A DNA stretch of 64,000 nt from Yersinia similis (lineage in GTDB: Bacteria; Pseudomonadota; Gammaproteobacteria; Enterobacterales; Enterobacteriaceae), in the NCBI RefSeq assembly GCF_001053095.1, contig NZ_CGBP01000018.1, positions 1 to 64,000 on the forward strand, given 5' to 3'. Positions 29,114-38,332 of the stretch are shown in pieces. Made by a program: the position numbers and the translations under genes. Under the pieces are notes generated by a model. That model saw nothing but the letters and a program-made list of their open reading frames with translations, had not been told where the DNA came from and made no database searches. Positions within the stretch are counted from its first letter, which is position 1. Each line of letters opens with the position of its first letter.

Positions 29114-29656
29114 ATGAAAATCAAATCAATCAATATATTAATTGCAGCTATCGCTGGCATATTTATTACCCAATCAGCATTTGCAGTCGATGGTACTATT
29201 ACTATTAACGGTAAAATTACTGATACGACGTGTGGTATCTCTGTCAATAACGGCACTAAAGATGGCACAGTCACATTGCCAACGGTTTCTGCAAGTGCAC
29301 TGGACGGTATTAACTCTGTAGCGGGTACCACACCTTTCAATATCGTATTAACAGGTTGTACTGGGGCGACAATGGGTAATGCCTATGCTCATTTTGAGCA
29401 GGGTACTAACGTAGAAACGGCTACTGGCCGTTTAAATAACAGTGATATCAATGGTGCAACCGGCGTACAGGTTCGTCTATTAGACAAAAATAGTGCTGCT
29501 ATCGTGGTGGGTTCTAGCAACCAAGGTAGTGTAGTAGAAGATATTTCTGGTGATGACGCAACATTAAGCTATTATGCACAATATTATGCAAATGAAGCGA
29601 ATGTCGAAGCAGGTTTGGTCACAACGAATGTCGACTATACTATTGTTTATGATTAA
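29114..29656 (+). CDS. Type 1-like fimbrial major subunit
   Basis: 180 residues, signal peptide to about residue 24 (SAFAVDG). The mature pilin starts with the TITINGKITDTTCGI strand and has a Cys pair (DTTCGI and LTGCTG) and a C-terminal beta-zipper ending in Tyr-Asp rather than the usual plain Tyr. AGGAAA lies before the ATG. First gene of a five-gene chaperone-usher operon. Confidence 0.88.
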   Translation: MKIKSINILIAAIAGIFITQSAFAVDGTITINGKITDTTCGISVNNGTKDGTVTLPTVSASALDGINSVAGTTPFNIVLTGCTGATMGNAYAHFEQGTNVETATGRLNNSDINGATGVQVRLLDKNSAAIVVGSSNQGSVVEDISGDDATLSYYAQYYANEANVEAGLVTTNVDYTIVYD

Positions 29657-29757
29657 TGTTTGTTCATGATTAACTAACGCGGATAGCAAATCCAATCCGG
29701 CATAAAATGGGAGCTTAATGCTCCCAGCTTTATAAGTTCGACATCATTGGAACCCAT

Positions 29758-30555
29758 ATGCGCAGAACGCTCCTCACTACATTGTCACTCTTAAAGGCTG
29801 TGTCATTTTTAAAGACATTGTCATTTTTAACGACACTGACACTCTTAACATTACCAATTGTGGTGACCGTTGCCCGTGCTGAAGTGATGATCAGTGGTAC
29901 ACGTGTTATTTATGAAGAGAAACAACGTGAGGGTGTGGTAAAGGTTTCCAATACTGGCGATATGCCAGTCCTGCTTCAGGCCTGGATAGATAAAGGTGAT
30001 GCGAACGCACGCCCAGATACTATCAAGGTGCCTTTTAGTGTAACCCCCCCGGTAGTACGTTTAGACCCTAAGAGGGACCAAACTATTCGTCTTTTTCGCA
30101 CTGATGGTGGATTAGCGGCTGATCGTGAAACGTTATTTTGGTTTAACTTATTAGAGGTCCCGCCAAAACCAATCCAAAGTGCGACTGGTGGTGAGAACAA
30201 AATGCAATTGGCTTTCCGTACCAGAATTAAAATGTTTTACCGCCCTGAAGGGTTAACAGTATTACCTACGCAAGCGGCCAAGAACCTCGCCTTTTCGATG
30301 AAAGGCAATCAGGTCGTCATAAAAAATGCATCACCGTATTACATTACCTTGAGAAAATTAGAATTACGTACGTCAGAGAAAGGACCGGTGTTGGCTAATC
30401 TTACTAAAATAAATAATAAAATGGTTGCCCCTTTTAGTGAACTAAGTTTACCCGCTAATGCAAAAAAATCGATCAATAACTCGGCGCAAGTTTTTTATTC
30501 TGTTATTAATGATCAGGGCGGCGAAACTCAGGGTACGCAAAAACTGACCCAATAA
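29758..30555 (+). CDS. Fimbrial chaperone (first of two)
   Basis: 265 residues with two Ig-like domains of the PapD type: GTRVIYEEKQREGVVKVSN, the conserved ETLFWFNLLEVPP, and the AFRTRIKMFYRPEGL segment. The signal peptide (residues 1-41, ending VARA) is long and its hydrophobic core consists of four six-residue repeats. It captures subunits in the periplasm for the usher encoded next. Confidence 0.9.
   Translation: MRRTLLTTLSLLKAVSFLKTLSFLTTLTLLTLPIVVTVARAEVMISGTRVIYEEKQREGVVKVSNTGDMPVLLQAWIDKGDANARPDTIKVPFSVTPPVVRLDPKRDQTIRLFRTDGGLAADRETLFWFNLLEVPPKPIQSATGGENKMQLAFRTRIKMFYRPEGLTVLPTQAAKNLAFSMKGNQVVIKNASPYYITLRKLELRTSEKGPVLANLTKINNKMVAPFSELSLPANAKKSINNSAQVFYSVINDQGGETQGTQKLTQ
29780..29851 (+). 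repeat. Four 18-bp tandem repeats encoding the chaperone signal-peptide core
   Basis: Units start at 29780, 29798, 29816 and 29834; each contains TGTCA (or TGACA), then CTCTTAA or TTTTTAA. They encode hexapeptides of the form L-S-F-L-K-T. The period is a multiple of three, so gain or loss of a unit would lengthen or shorten the signal peptide core by six residues without a frameshift. Confidence 0.85.
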
Positions 30556-30635
30556 AACTATAAAAAATACAAATTAAGGGTAATTTGTATTTTTGCGATT
30601 TTATATGCTGCATTTAATTTAATGGCCTCGATATA

Positions 30636-33233
30636 ATGCTTAGTGCTTTCATATGTTATCAAAAAAACGAGTGCCTAAAATATTTACCGGCATTCTCTTT
30701 TGCTATTTGTGGTATTGGTGGCATGTTATATACTCCATCATCTGCCGCTGAAAATTCTGAATACGTTGAGTTTAGTGACGCTTTCCTCCGTTTTCCCGTT
30801 GATGCCACCCGCTACAGTGAGGGTAATCCTGTTTCCCCGGGTGAGCGTCATATTGATATCTATTTAAATGATCAATGGATTGGTCGCCAGAAAATGCGTT
30901 TTGCATTACCGTCGCCAGAATCTAAAGTTGCCACCCCCTGTTTTGACGTAAAACTCTTTGATGAGTTGGGGGTTGATACGGATAAGTTATCTGTCGATAC
31001 CTTGAAATTGCTCGAAAGTAGCGTGGCATGCTCTCCGTTGAGTCGTTTGCTGGAAGGTGCAAGTGCTATTTTCGACGACAATCAGCAACGCTTGGATATT
31101 CAGGTTCCTCAAGCTTATCTGTTCCGTCAGGCTCGCGGTTATGTGCATCCTAAATATTGGGATGATGGCGTGACAGCGGCCACCTTGAAATATGACTATA
31201 CCGGTTACCGCAGTAATCAGCATGATATCGGTAGCCAGACCTATCAATATCTGGGGCTATTGGGGGGACTTAACTGGCAAAGCTGGCGTCTATATTACCG
31301 TAGTGCATTGAACCGAAGTGATAGCCAAGGCTTTGATTATCAGAACCTGGCCACTTATGTTGAACGGGCCGTTCCCTCTCTATACAGCAAGATGACTATT
31401 GGTGATTCAAACACGGATGGTCAGGTGTTCGACAGCATTAGCTATCGCGGCATTGAGTTGACCTCAGATGACCGGATGTATGCGGATTCTCAGCGGGGTT
31501 ATGCGCCAGTGGTACGGGGTGTTGCTCGAACTAACGCCCGTGTCGTGGTGCGTCAACAGGGAAGGCCTATTTATGAAACGACGGTACCACCAGGGCCTTT
31601 TGTCATTGACGACCTCTACCCGACCGGTCAGGGTGGCAATCTCAATGTCACCATTACCGAAGCGGATGGCAGTGAACAGACATTTATCGTTCCTTTTGCC
31701 TCGATAGCTGAGTTGCTGCGACCGGGAACCACGCGTTACTCATTGATGGCAGGTGAGTATCGTGACAATTCGATGGTAGATAAACCGGTCCTATTTATGG
31801 GAACGGTGCGTCATGGTTTATCCAATTTACTCACCGGTAACGGTGGGGTGGTTGCGGCTGAAGGCTATTTATCGGCCTCTGCCGGGCTGGCATTTAACAC
31901 ACAGGTTGGTGCAGTGGCATTTAATGTGACGCAAGCACAAACCCGTCTGCCTAATAAAGATAATCAAAGTGGGCAAAGTATTGGTGTGACCTATGCCAAA
32001 TCCTTGCCGGAAACCAATACCAACTTGACCATCGCCAGTTATCACTATTCCAGTAACGGTTTTTATACACCGGCAGAAGCCATGCGCATGCGTGATTATT
32101 TACAGCATGGTGAAATCAATAATACGCAGATTGATTCAAGTTGGCCGAATGGCAGTGATCGCTATGATGATAGTTTTAAGTATCGTCGCCGCAATCAGGC
32201 GCAAGTGAGTATCGCTCAGGGCTTACCTGATGGCTATGGCTCGTTCTACGCGAATGCCAATGTGCAGGATTACTGGGATGGACGTAACCGCGATATGAAT
32301 TTTCAATTCGGCTACACGAATAGCTATAAATCGCTGAGTTATAACGTGGCGCTTAACCGCTTGCGTGATATACCTAGCGGAGATTGGGACAACCAATTAA
32401 GTGTTTCCCTTTCTATTCCTCTGGGGACCCATGCGGGTGCACCACGTTTGAGTTCCAGCTATTCCAATACTCGTGGTAGCAGTGCAATACAAACCGGGGT
32501 TTCTGGCTCTGCGGGTGAAGATAATCAATTTAGCTATGGTGTATCTGCGGCGAATAACCGTAGCGATGAAAATGGCAGTTATAACACCCTGGGCGCGAAT
32601 GGCAGTTGGCTGGCACCTTACGCCACTGTGGGTGGCAGTTATTCGAAAAGTGACAGCTACGATCAAGCCAGTGCCAGCTTATCAGGGGGGGTAGTAGCTT
32701 ATCGTGGAGGGGTGATATTGGCCCCGGCACTGGGTGATACCGTTGGTATTATTGAAGCTCCAGATGCTGCGGGAGCGCGTGTCGGCAGCTACTCCAGTAT
32801 GTATCTTGATCGCCGTGGGCGTGCGATATTGCCTTATTTAAGTCCGTATCGGCAGAATGATGTTGAATTGGATCCGAAAGGGCTATCTGCAGATGTTGAG
32901 TTTAAAAGTACTAGCCAAAAAGTTGTGCCAACCGCGGGTGCTGTTGCATTGGTAACATTCGATACCTCAACCGGTTATTCGGTTTTATTAATGGGGCATC
33001 TGGCAGACAACACCCCCTTGCCGTTTGGGGCGGAAGTAAAAGATGACAGTGGTACCAGCGTCGGTTTTATTGCTCAGGGCGGTCAGGCGATGGTTCGAGT
33101 GAATCAACAAGCCGGTAATCTGCGAGTGATATGGGGTGATGGCATCGGTGAGAGTTGCAGTTTTGACTATAAATTGCCGGAAGGTAACCTGGTAAAAGGT
33201 GACTATCGGCGGTTAGAGGTGGTATGCGAATGA
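30636..33233 (+). CDS. Fimbrial outer-membrane usher
   Basis: 865 residues. An N-terminal leader is followed by the chaperone-binding domain (EYVEFSDAFLRFP), the barrel with plug (PGPFVIDDLYPTGQGGNLNV is the usual usher signature) and C-terminal domains with a Cys pair (ESCSFDYKLPEG...LEVVCE). It assembles and exports the fimbria. The N-terminal start is uncertain because the leader is unusual (MLSAFICYQKNECLKYLPAF). The stop overlaps the start of the next gene. Confidence 0.93.
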   Translation: MLSAFICYQKNECLKYLPAFSFAICGIGGMLYTPSSAAENSEYVEFSDAFLRFPVDATRYSEGNPVSPGERHIDIYLNDQWIGRQKMRFALPSPESKVATPCFDVKLFDELGVDTDKLSVDTLKLLESSVACSPLSRLLEGASAIFDDNQQRLDIQVPQAYLFRQARGYVHPKYWDDGVTAATLKYDYTGYRSNQHDIGSQTYQYLGLLGGLNWQSWRLYYRSALNRSDSQGFDYQNLATYVERAVPSLYSKMTIGDSNTDGQVFDSISYRGIELTSDDRMYADSQRGYAPVVRGVARTNARVVVRQQGRPIYETTVPPGPFVIDDLYPTGQGGNLNVTITEADGSEQTFIVPFASIAELLRPGTTRYSLMAGEYRDNSMVDKPVLFMGTVRHGLSNLLTGNGGVVAAEGYLSASAGLAFNTQVGAVAFNVTQAQTRLPNKDNQSGQSIGVTYAKSLPETNTNLTIASYHYSSNGFYTPAEAMRMRDYLQHGEINNTQIDSSWPNGSDRYDDSFKYRRRNQAQVSIAQGLPDGYGSFYANANVQDYWDGRNRDMNFQFGYTNSYKSLSYNVALNRLRDIPSGDWDNQLSVSLSIPLGTHAGAPRLSSSYSNTRGSSAIQTGVSGSAGEDNQFSYGVSAANNRSDENGSYNTLGANGSWLAPYATVGGSYSKSDSYDQASASLSGGVVAYRGGVILAPALGDTVGIIEAPDAAGARVGSYSSMYLDRRGRAILPYLSPYRQNDVELDPKGLSADVEFKSTSQKVVPTAGAVALVTFDTSTGYSVLLMGHLADNTPLPFGAEVKDDSGTSVGFIAQGGQAMVRVNQQAGNLRVIWGDGIGESCSFDYKLPEGNLVKGDYRRLEVVCE

Positions 33234-34393
33234 ATTCTTATTTCTATAGGGTGAAAACAGCGATTCTGCATATCAGCATGCACCTGCGTGTTCATGTTAA
33301 TGTCCGATCTGTTGCTACGCTACTGATACTGGTCGTCGTGGGCGGGGGGGCAAGCAGTAAAGTGCGGGCTGAAGGTCTTGGGATAAATTGTGACTATACT
33401 GGTGGTATTTACATCTATCCCCCTGACGGCGTTATTTATGTTAAACCTAATGCGGCTATAGGTGATCCTATTGGTTCTTGGATGTCCATCAGCGCACCTG
33501 AAGTTTGGTCATGCTCGCTATTAGCCGCTTACCAGTCCCGGGATGTGCGGGCTGGGATTCTGGTGTTTTCACCTTATAATCCATTACTTACGACCAATAT
33601 TGATGGTAGTAATTACAAAATTTTCCGCACTGGCGATATTAATCCTGGCTTGGGAATTGCCGTACGTTTTCGTGCTATAGGGGCCGGTTTTAGCAGCGAT
33701 TGGACCCAACTAGATGGTTTTGGGCTTGCAGAAGGCACGGTGAGTGCCCCATTAATAGGACCGGTTCCTTATAATAATGGTGCTAAATTCCCCTTGGGAA
33801 TGGAAATGCAAATTCACTATGTGAAGGCGAGTGAACAGCTAAGGTCGGGTGGCGTAGGGATCTTTGATTTTGCTTATCTTTACCATAGGCGCTCCATTGA
33901 TGGTGTGCCGGATAATAGTGGTGCTCGCTACAGGATTGTTCAGGTCCGGGCAAATAGTATTAATATTCAGATAATGACGCAAACCTGTACCACGCCTAAT
34001 GTGATTGTGAATCTGCCTGATGTCAATTTGCGGCAGTTTACTGGCATTGGTTCAGTGACAGCACTTAAGGCTTTTAATCTGAATTTTAATAATTGCCCTG
34101 GTGGGCTAGACGGTATTAATTATAAATTTGGTGCGACGACGAATATTCTGAATTCGGCTAATGGTGTCGTTGCGTTGGATACCAGCTCGACTGCTGAGGG
34201 GGTGGGGGTATTACTGCGCAGCCAATCAGATGCGGCGATTGAATTGGATAAGGAATACACGATGAGTGGTTATAACACCAGTAGCACACAAAGTTACACG
34301 GTACCCATGCAGGCGGGAATTTACCAAACAGAAAACACCGTGACACCCGGTTCAGTAAAAGGTGGGTTCACATTTACGTTGATCTATAAATGA
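33224..34393 (+). CDS. Fimbrial tip adhesin/minor subunit
   Basis: 389 residues. Leader ending near VRAEG, then an N-terminal putative receptor-binding domain (Cys-containing, about residues 50-240) and a C-terminal pilin domain with TCTTPNVIVNLPDVNLRQFT and final strand FTFTLIYK. This layout is that of two-domain tip adhesins. The receptor is unknown. Translation is coupled: the ATG overlaps the usher stop and an alternative ATG at 33230 forms an ATGA junction. Confidence 0.82.
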   Translation: MRMNSYFYRVKTAILHISMHLRVHVNVRSVATLLILVVVGGGASSKVRAEGLGINCDYTGGIYIYPPDGVIYVKPNAAIGDPIGSWMSISAPEVWSCSLLAAYQSRDVRAGILVFSPYNPLLTTNIDGSNYKIFRTGDINPGLGIAVRFRAIGAGFSSDWTQLDGFGLAEGTVSAPLIGPVPYNNGAKFPLGMEMQIHYVKASEQLRSGGVGIFDFAYLYHRRSIDGVPDNSGARYRIVQVRANSINIQIMTQTCTTPNVIVNLPDVNLRQFTGIGSVTALKAFNLNFNNCPGGLDGINYKFGATTNILNSANGVVALDTSSTAEGVGVLLRSQSDAAIELDKEYTMSGYNTSSTQSYTVPMQAGIYQTENTVTPGSVKGGFTFTLIYK

Positions 34394-35193
34394 AAATGTT
34401 ATGGCTAATCCTCATATCGCGTGCCCGCAAGGTGAATAATCTGCGTACTTTACTGATGACGGCTATTTTAAGCAGCTTGGTGCTGAGTGCCACTGTTCAA
34501 GCCAGTATTGCGATTGGCCTGACACGGGTGATAGTGACCGGTGCTGATAAATCCGGCAGTGTGCAGATCCTCAATGACGGCCTTCACCCAGCGTTGTTGC
34601 AACTCTGGGTGGATAATAATATCGCTGAAATGGATAAGCCCATTGAGCAGATAAACGTCCCGTTTGTGGTTGATAACCCGCTATTCCGCCTTAACGGCAA
34701 GACCAATAAATCTATCCGTATTTACTATACCGGAAGCGCTAATCAGTTGCCGTCTGACCGCGAATCCATGTTTTGGCTTAATGTGTTGGAAGTGCCGCCC
34801 AAAGCGTCTTCATCCCAATCATCACAAAATGCGGTACAAATCGCTTTTCGCTCACGTATTAAATTATTTTACCGCCCGGCAGAAATACCGATCAGTTCAG
34901 AAGGCGTAGCAACTAAGTTATCTTTCACTCTGGTACCTAAAGGGGATGGCAGTGTGTTACGCGTGACCAATCCGACGCCATTCAATGTCACATTCCAGAC
35001 ATTGGCTATCGGCCAAAGTAATACCGCACCGGGCATCACTATCAAACTGGGCGCTGATGATATGGTGGGGCCAAAAAGCAGCGTGGATAGTGCCCCTGTG
35101 GGCAACAACGCGCTGGTGAAGAATATGAGTGTGTTTTTCTCAATTATTGATGATTTTGGCTCACCCATTGAAGGCCAGCAGCCGCTACAATAA
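34390..35193 (+). CDS. Fimbrial chaperone (second)
   Basis: 267 residues, a PapD-like chaperone with ASIAIGLTRVIVTGADKSGS, the ESMFWLNVLEVPP motif and AFRSRIKLFYRPAEI. The start ATG overlaps the stop of the adhesin gene (ATGA). It differs clearly from the first chaperone, so it may serve a different subunit, most likely the adhesin encoded just upstream (inference). Confidence 0.9.
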   Translation: MKMLWLILISRARKVNNLRTLLMTAILSSLVLSATVQASIAIGLTRVIVTGADKSGSVQILNDGLHPALLQLWVDNNIAEMDKPIEQINVPFVVDNPLFRLNGKTNKSIRIYYTGSANQLPSDRESMFWLNVLEVPPKASSSQSSQNAVQIAFRSRIKLFYRPAEIPISSEGVATKLSFTLVPKGDGSVLRVTNPTPFNVTFQTLAIGQSNTAPGITIKLGADDMVGPKSSVDSAPVGNNALVKNMSVFFSIIDDFGSPIEGQQPLQ

Positions 35194-35210
35194 GTCAGTG
35201 ATCGTCTTGC

Positions 35211-35240
35211 TGGGGGAAACCAACACTCAGGCTTCCCCCA
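35211..35240. terminator. Hairpin between convergent chaperone and yebQ genes
   Basis: TGGGGGAA pairs with TTCCCCCA, with a loop of about 14 bases, placed between stops at 35193 (plus) and 35246 (minus). It probably acts in both directions; T tracts are weak. Confidence 0.55.
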
Positions 35241-35245
35241 ATAGC

Positions 35246-36613
35246 CTAATAACGTTTTTGTGTTACACGTAAGATACTGACCAGTGCCGCGATACTGGCA
35301 AAACAGCCAGCCAGTATCAAGGAGGCGTGGGTGCCGTTGGTTGAGAACATATTGAACATTAGTGCAACCAATGCAGCACCTGAGGTTTGTCCTAGCAAGC
35401 GGGCGGTCCCCAACATGCCACTGGCTCCACCGCTACGATGCTGTGGAGCGGCAGAAATAATCGTATGATTGTTCGGGGTCTGGAACAGCCCAAAACCTGC
35501 GCCACACAATATCATCCGCCAGATAATATCCACGTCGCTGGGGTTGGCGGGTAACACCGCCAGCAAGAATAGACCACTGGCAAAAACAGCCAGACCAATC
35601 CCACCTAATAAACCTGCATGATAGCGCTCAACCAAACGCCCCGCGATCGGAGCAATGACCATGGTGGCCAACGGCCATGGAGTCAACAGTAGCCCGGTTG
35701 CCACTTCGTCGCGGCCCAATACGGTCTGTAAAAAGAAGGGAAGCGACACCATTGCCAGCATTTGAGCGGCAAAAGAAAAAATTGAAGTGCCAATCGACAA
35801 CGCGAAAATAGGAATACGCAGTAAATCCACGGGGAGCAGTGGGAAGGATTGCGTGAGTTGACGACGCACAAAGAAGAAACCAATCAGTAATAGGGCAACC
35901 ACTTGAGCAGCAATCACTGCCGGGCTTTGCCCTTGGGAAAAACCACTGATTGCGGTGATCAATAAGCCAAATGTCAGCGCATTCAGAACACAACTGGTGA
36001 TATCAAAGCGATTGCCGTTGCTTTTCGTATTATTGGCGGGTAGGAATTTTATGCCTAAACACCACGCTAATAACCCAATTGGCACGTTGAGGGCGAACAG
36101 CCATTGCCAAGAGGCGACAGACAACACGGCAGCGGCAATACTGGGCCCCGCGGCTGAAGACACAGCAACAATCAAGGTATTGATACCAATACCTCGACCA
36201 AGTTGGGCTCGAGGATAAATGATACGAATCAGGGCGGTATTGACGCTCATCAATGCCGCCGCGCCAAACCCTTGTAGCACACGGGCAAACGTCAGGGTCC
36301 ATAACGAATCGGACAGAGCACAAAACAGTGAGGTCACGCTGAATATCAGTAAGCCAGCTTGATAAACCCGCCGGTAACCAATGATATCGCCCAATGACGC
36401 CATGGAAAGCAGTGAGATGGTGATGGCGAGCTGATAAGCATTGACAACCCAGATAGATGTCGCTGGGCTGGTATTGAGGTCACGTGCGATAGTCGGTAAT
36501 GCCACGTTGGCAATAGTGCCGTCCAATACCGCCATCATAATACCTAAAGCAATAACCAGTATCGCGGCATAGCGTTGAGGTACAGGTAAGCCATCACTTG
36601 TTGATGGGTTCAT
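35246..36613 (-). CDS. yebQ: YebQ, MFS transporter of the DHA2 (EmrB/QacA) family
   Basis: 455 residues with 12-14 membrane helices. The DHA2 motif at the first helix (LDGTIANVALPTIARDL) and motif A (LGDIIGYRRVY) are present, as is motif C-like GFGAAALMSVNTAL. Close over its full length to my memory of E. coli YebQ, and in the same position between htpX and kdgR. Substrate unknown; related proteins export drugs by proton exchange. Confidence 0.9.
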   Translation of the reverse strand: MNPSTSDGLPVPQRYAAILVIALGIMMAVLDGTIANVALPTIARDLNTSPATSIWVVNAYQLAITISLLSMASLGDIIGYRRVYQAGLLIFSVTSLFCALSDSLWTLTFARVLQGFGAAALMSVNTALIRIIYPRAQLGRGIGINTLIVAVSSAAGPSIAAAVLSVASWQWLFALNVPIGLLAWCLGIKFLPANNTKSNGNRFDITSCVLNALTFGLLITAISGFSQGQSPAVIAAQVVALLLIGFFFVRRQLTQSFPLLPVDLLRIPIFALSIGTSIFSFAAQMLAMVSLPFFLQTVLGRDEVATGLLLTPWPLATMVIAPIAGRLVERYHAGLLGGIGLAVFASGLFLLAVLPANPSDVDIIWRMILCGAGFGLFQTPNNHTIISAAPQHRSGGASGMLGTARLLGQTSGAALVALMFNMFSTNGTHASLILAGCFASIAALVSILRVTQKRY

Positions 36614-36698
36614 AGGTGCGTATCTGTAAAAGTAATAAAATAGGTGAGTATTGATATGCTAACGATTATTGCCCCTGATTGCATCCTTACACATCAGA

Positions 36699-36797
36699 TT
36701 AATTGTAAGTATATAGGATTAATCGTAGGTTCATGGCGTTAATCATAGGTTCATTGAGTTAATCATAAGTTCATTGAGTTAATCATAAGTGTAATGG
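36699..36797. repeat. Tandem 20-bp repeats between yebQ and ogl
   Basis: Units at 36699, 36719, 36739, 36759 and 36779. The best pair is TTAATCATAGGTTCATTGAG and TTAATCATAAGTTCATTGAG; the outer units are degenerate and a further start (TTAATTGCAC) follows at 36798. The array lies in the divergent promoter region of yebQ and ogl. Confidence 0.9.
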
Positions 36798-36884
36798 TTA
36801 ATTGCACATCTTGCACCAGATTAACCGCCCGATAAAAAGAGTAATTTACGATAAAAAGAAAAAGTAGAACCGCGATCACGGAAA

Positions 36885-36903
36885 AATGAAACATTGTTTC
36901 TAT
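36885..36903 (+). promoter_or_regulatory. KdgR operator in front of ogl
   Basis: AATGAAACATTGTTTCTAT matches the published KdgR consensus AATRAAAYRNYRTTTYATT except near the 3' end. It lies 77 bases before the ogl start, where a bound repressor would block transcription. Confidence 0.8.
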
Positions 36904-36979
36904 AATGTGAGATAGTATTAGTCGACAGGTTCTCCTGCGAGTAAATTTTAATTCTCTGACGATTTTAAGGATTTTCCGG

Positions 36980-38146
36980 ATGGCAAAAGGTAAACAAATC
37001 CCCCTGACATATCACACTTATCAGGATGCCTCTACCGGCGCACAAGTGACCCGACTGACGCCCCCTGATGTCACTTGTCACCGTAACTATTTCTATCAGA
37101 AATGTTTCACCCGTGATGGTAGTAAACTGTTGTTCGGTGGTGCTTTTGATGGCCCATGGAATTACTATTTACTGGATCTTAACAGCCGGGTCGCAACACA
37201 ACTGACTGAAGGGCGCGGTGATAATACCTTTGGGGGTTTCCTCTCACCAGAAGATGATGCGCTGTTCTACGTGAAGGATGGCCGTAATTTGATGCGTGTT
37301 GATCTCGCCACATTAGAAGAGAACGTGGTTTATCAGGTGCCAGAAGAGTGGGTCGGTTATGGAACGTGGGTAGCAAATTCTGATTGTACTAAATTGGTCG
37401 GTATTGAGATTAAGCGGGAAGACTGGCAACCGTTGACAGATTGGAAGAAATTCCACGAATTTTATTTCACCAAACCGTGTTGCCGCCTGATGCGCGTTGA
37501 TTTGAAAACTGGCGAATCAGCGGTTATCCTGCAAGAAAATCAGTGGCTTGGTCACCCTATTTATCGCCCTTATGACGATAGCACCGTGGCGTTCTGCCAT
37601 GAAGGGCCACACGATCTGGTTGATGCACGTATGTGGCTCATCAATGAAGATGGCAGCAATATGCGTAAAGTGAAAACCCATGCAGAAGGTGAGAGCTGTA
37701 CGCATGAATTCTGGGTTCCAGATGGTTCAGCATTGGTTTATGTCTCTTATTTGAAAGGCAGCTCCGATCGTTTTATTTATAGTGCTGATCCAGTGACATT
37801 GAAAAATCGTCAATTGACTTCTATGCCTGCCTGCTCACATTTAATGAGTAATTATGATGGCACACTGATGGTAGGTGATGGGTCTGACGCACCGGTTGAT
37901 GTGCAAGATAACAGCGGTTATAAGATCGAAAATGATCCTTTCTTGTATGTCTTCAATATAAAGAATGGGACACAGCATCGTATTGCTCGACATGATACAT
38001 CATGGCAGGTATTTGAAGGTGATCGCCAGGTTACGCATCCTCATCCTTCTTTTACGCCTGATGATAAGCAGGTCCTGTTTACGTCAGACGTCCACGGCAA
38101 GCCCGCATTATATATGGTGACATTGCCTGAGTCTGTTTGGCAATAG
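36980..38146 (+). CDS. ogl: Oligogalacturonate lyase Ogl
   Basis: 388 residues, cytoplasmic PL22-family lyase that splits unsaturated digalacturonate into 5-keto-4-deoxyuronate monomers. Beta-propeller motifs include the N-terminal DVTCHRNYFYQKCFT, GSDRFIYSADP, and the C-terminal HPHPSFTPDDKQVLFTSD that carries His metal ligands. AAGGA lies nine bases before the ATG. A KdgR operator sits upstream, and kdgR follows. Confidence 0.95.
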   Translation: MAKGKQIPLTYHTYQDASTGAQVTRLTPPDVTCHRNYFYQKCFTRDGSKLLFGGAFDGPWNYYLLDLNSRVATQLTEGRGDNTFGGFLSPEDDALFYVKDGRNLMRVDLATLEENVVYQVPEEWVGYGTWVANSDCTKLVGIEIKREDWQPLTDWKKFHEFYFTKPCCRLMRVDLKTGESAVILQENQWLGHPIYRPYDDSTVAFCHEGPHDLVDARMWLINEDGSNMRKVKTHAEGESCTHEFWVPDGSALVYVSYLKGSSDRFIYSADPVTLKNRQLTSMPACSHLMSNYDGTLMVGDGSDAPVDVQDNSGYKIENDPFLYVFNIKNGTQHRIARHDTSWQVFEGDRQVTHPHPSFTPDDKQVLFTSDVHGKPALYMVTLPESVWQ

Positions 38147-38158
38147 CCGAGTTTTCCA

Positions 38159-38185
38159 TTAGCCTCTCTCTTAGAAAGAGGCTAA
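38159..38185 (+). terminator. Hairpin after ogl
   Basis: TTAGCCTCT pairs with AGAGGCTAA around nine bases, followed by a short TTTG tract; a modest terminator. Confidence 0.55.
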
Positions 38186-38332
38186 TTTGCTGTCTGCAAG
38201 GCTTTTATCCGATTATTCACATTGGTTTATTGCACAGTCTCGCAACTTCCCTTTATAATAAAACCATTGTTCTATTTTTTCTAAAACATATTGTTTTATG
38301 AATCAAAGAAAACTGAGTAGGGTAACTAAAAA

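Noticed and set aside
38283-38302. Palindrome-like TAAAACATATTGTTTTATGA before kdgR, resembling a KdgR box
   Set aside because: The AAA and TTT arms are seven bases apart instead of five, so it does not fit the operator; autoregulation is not supported.
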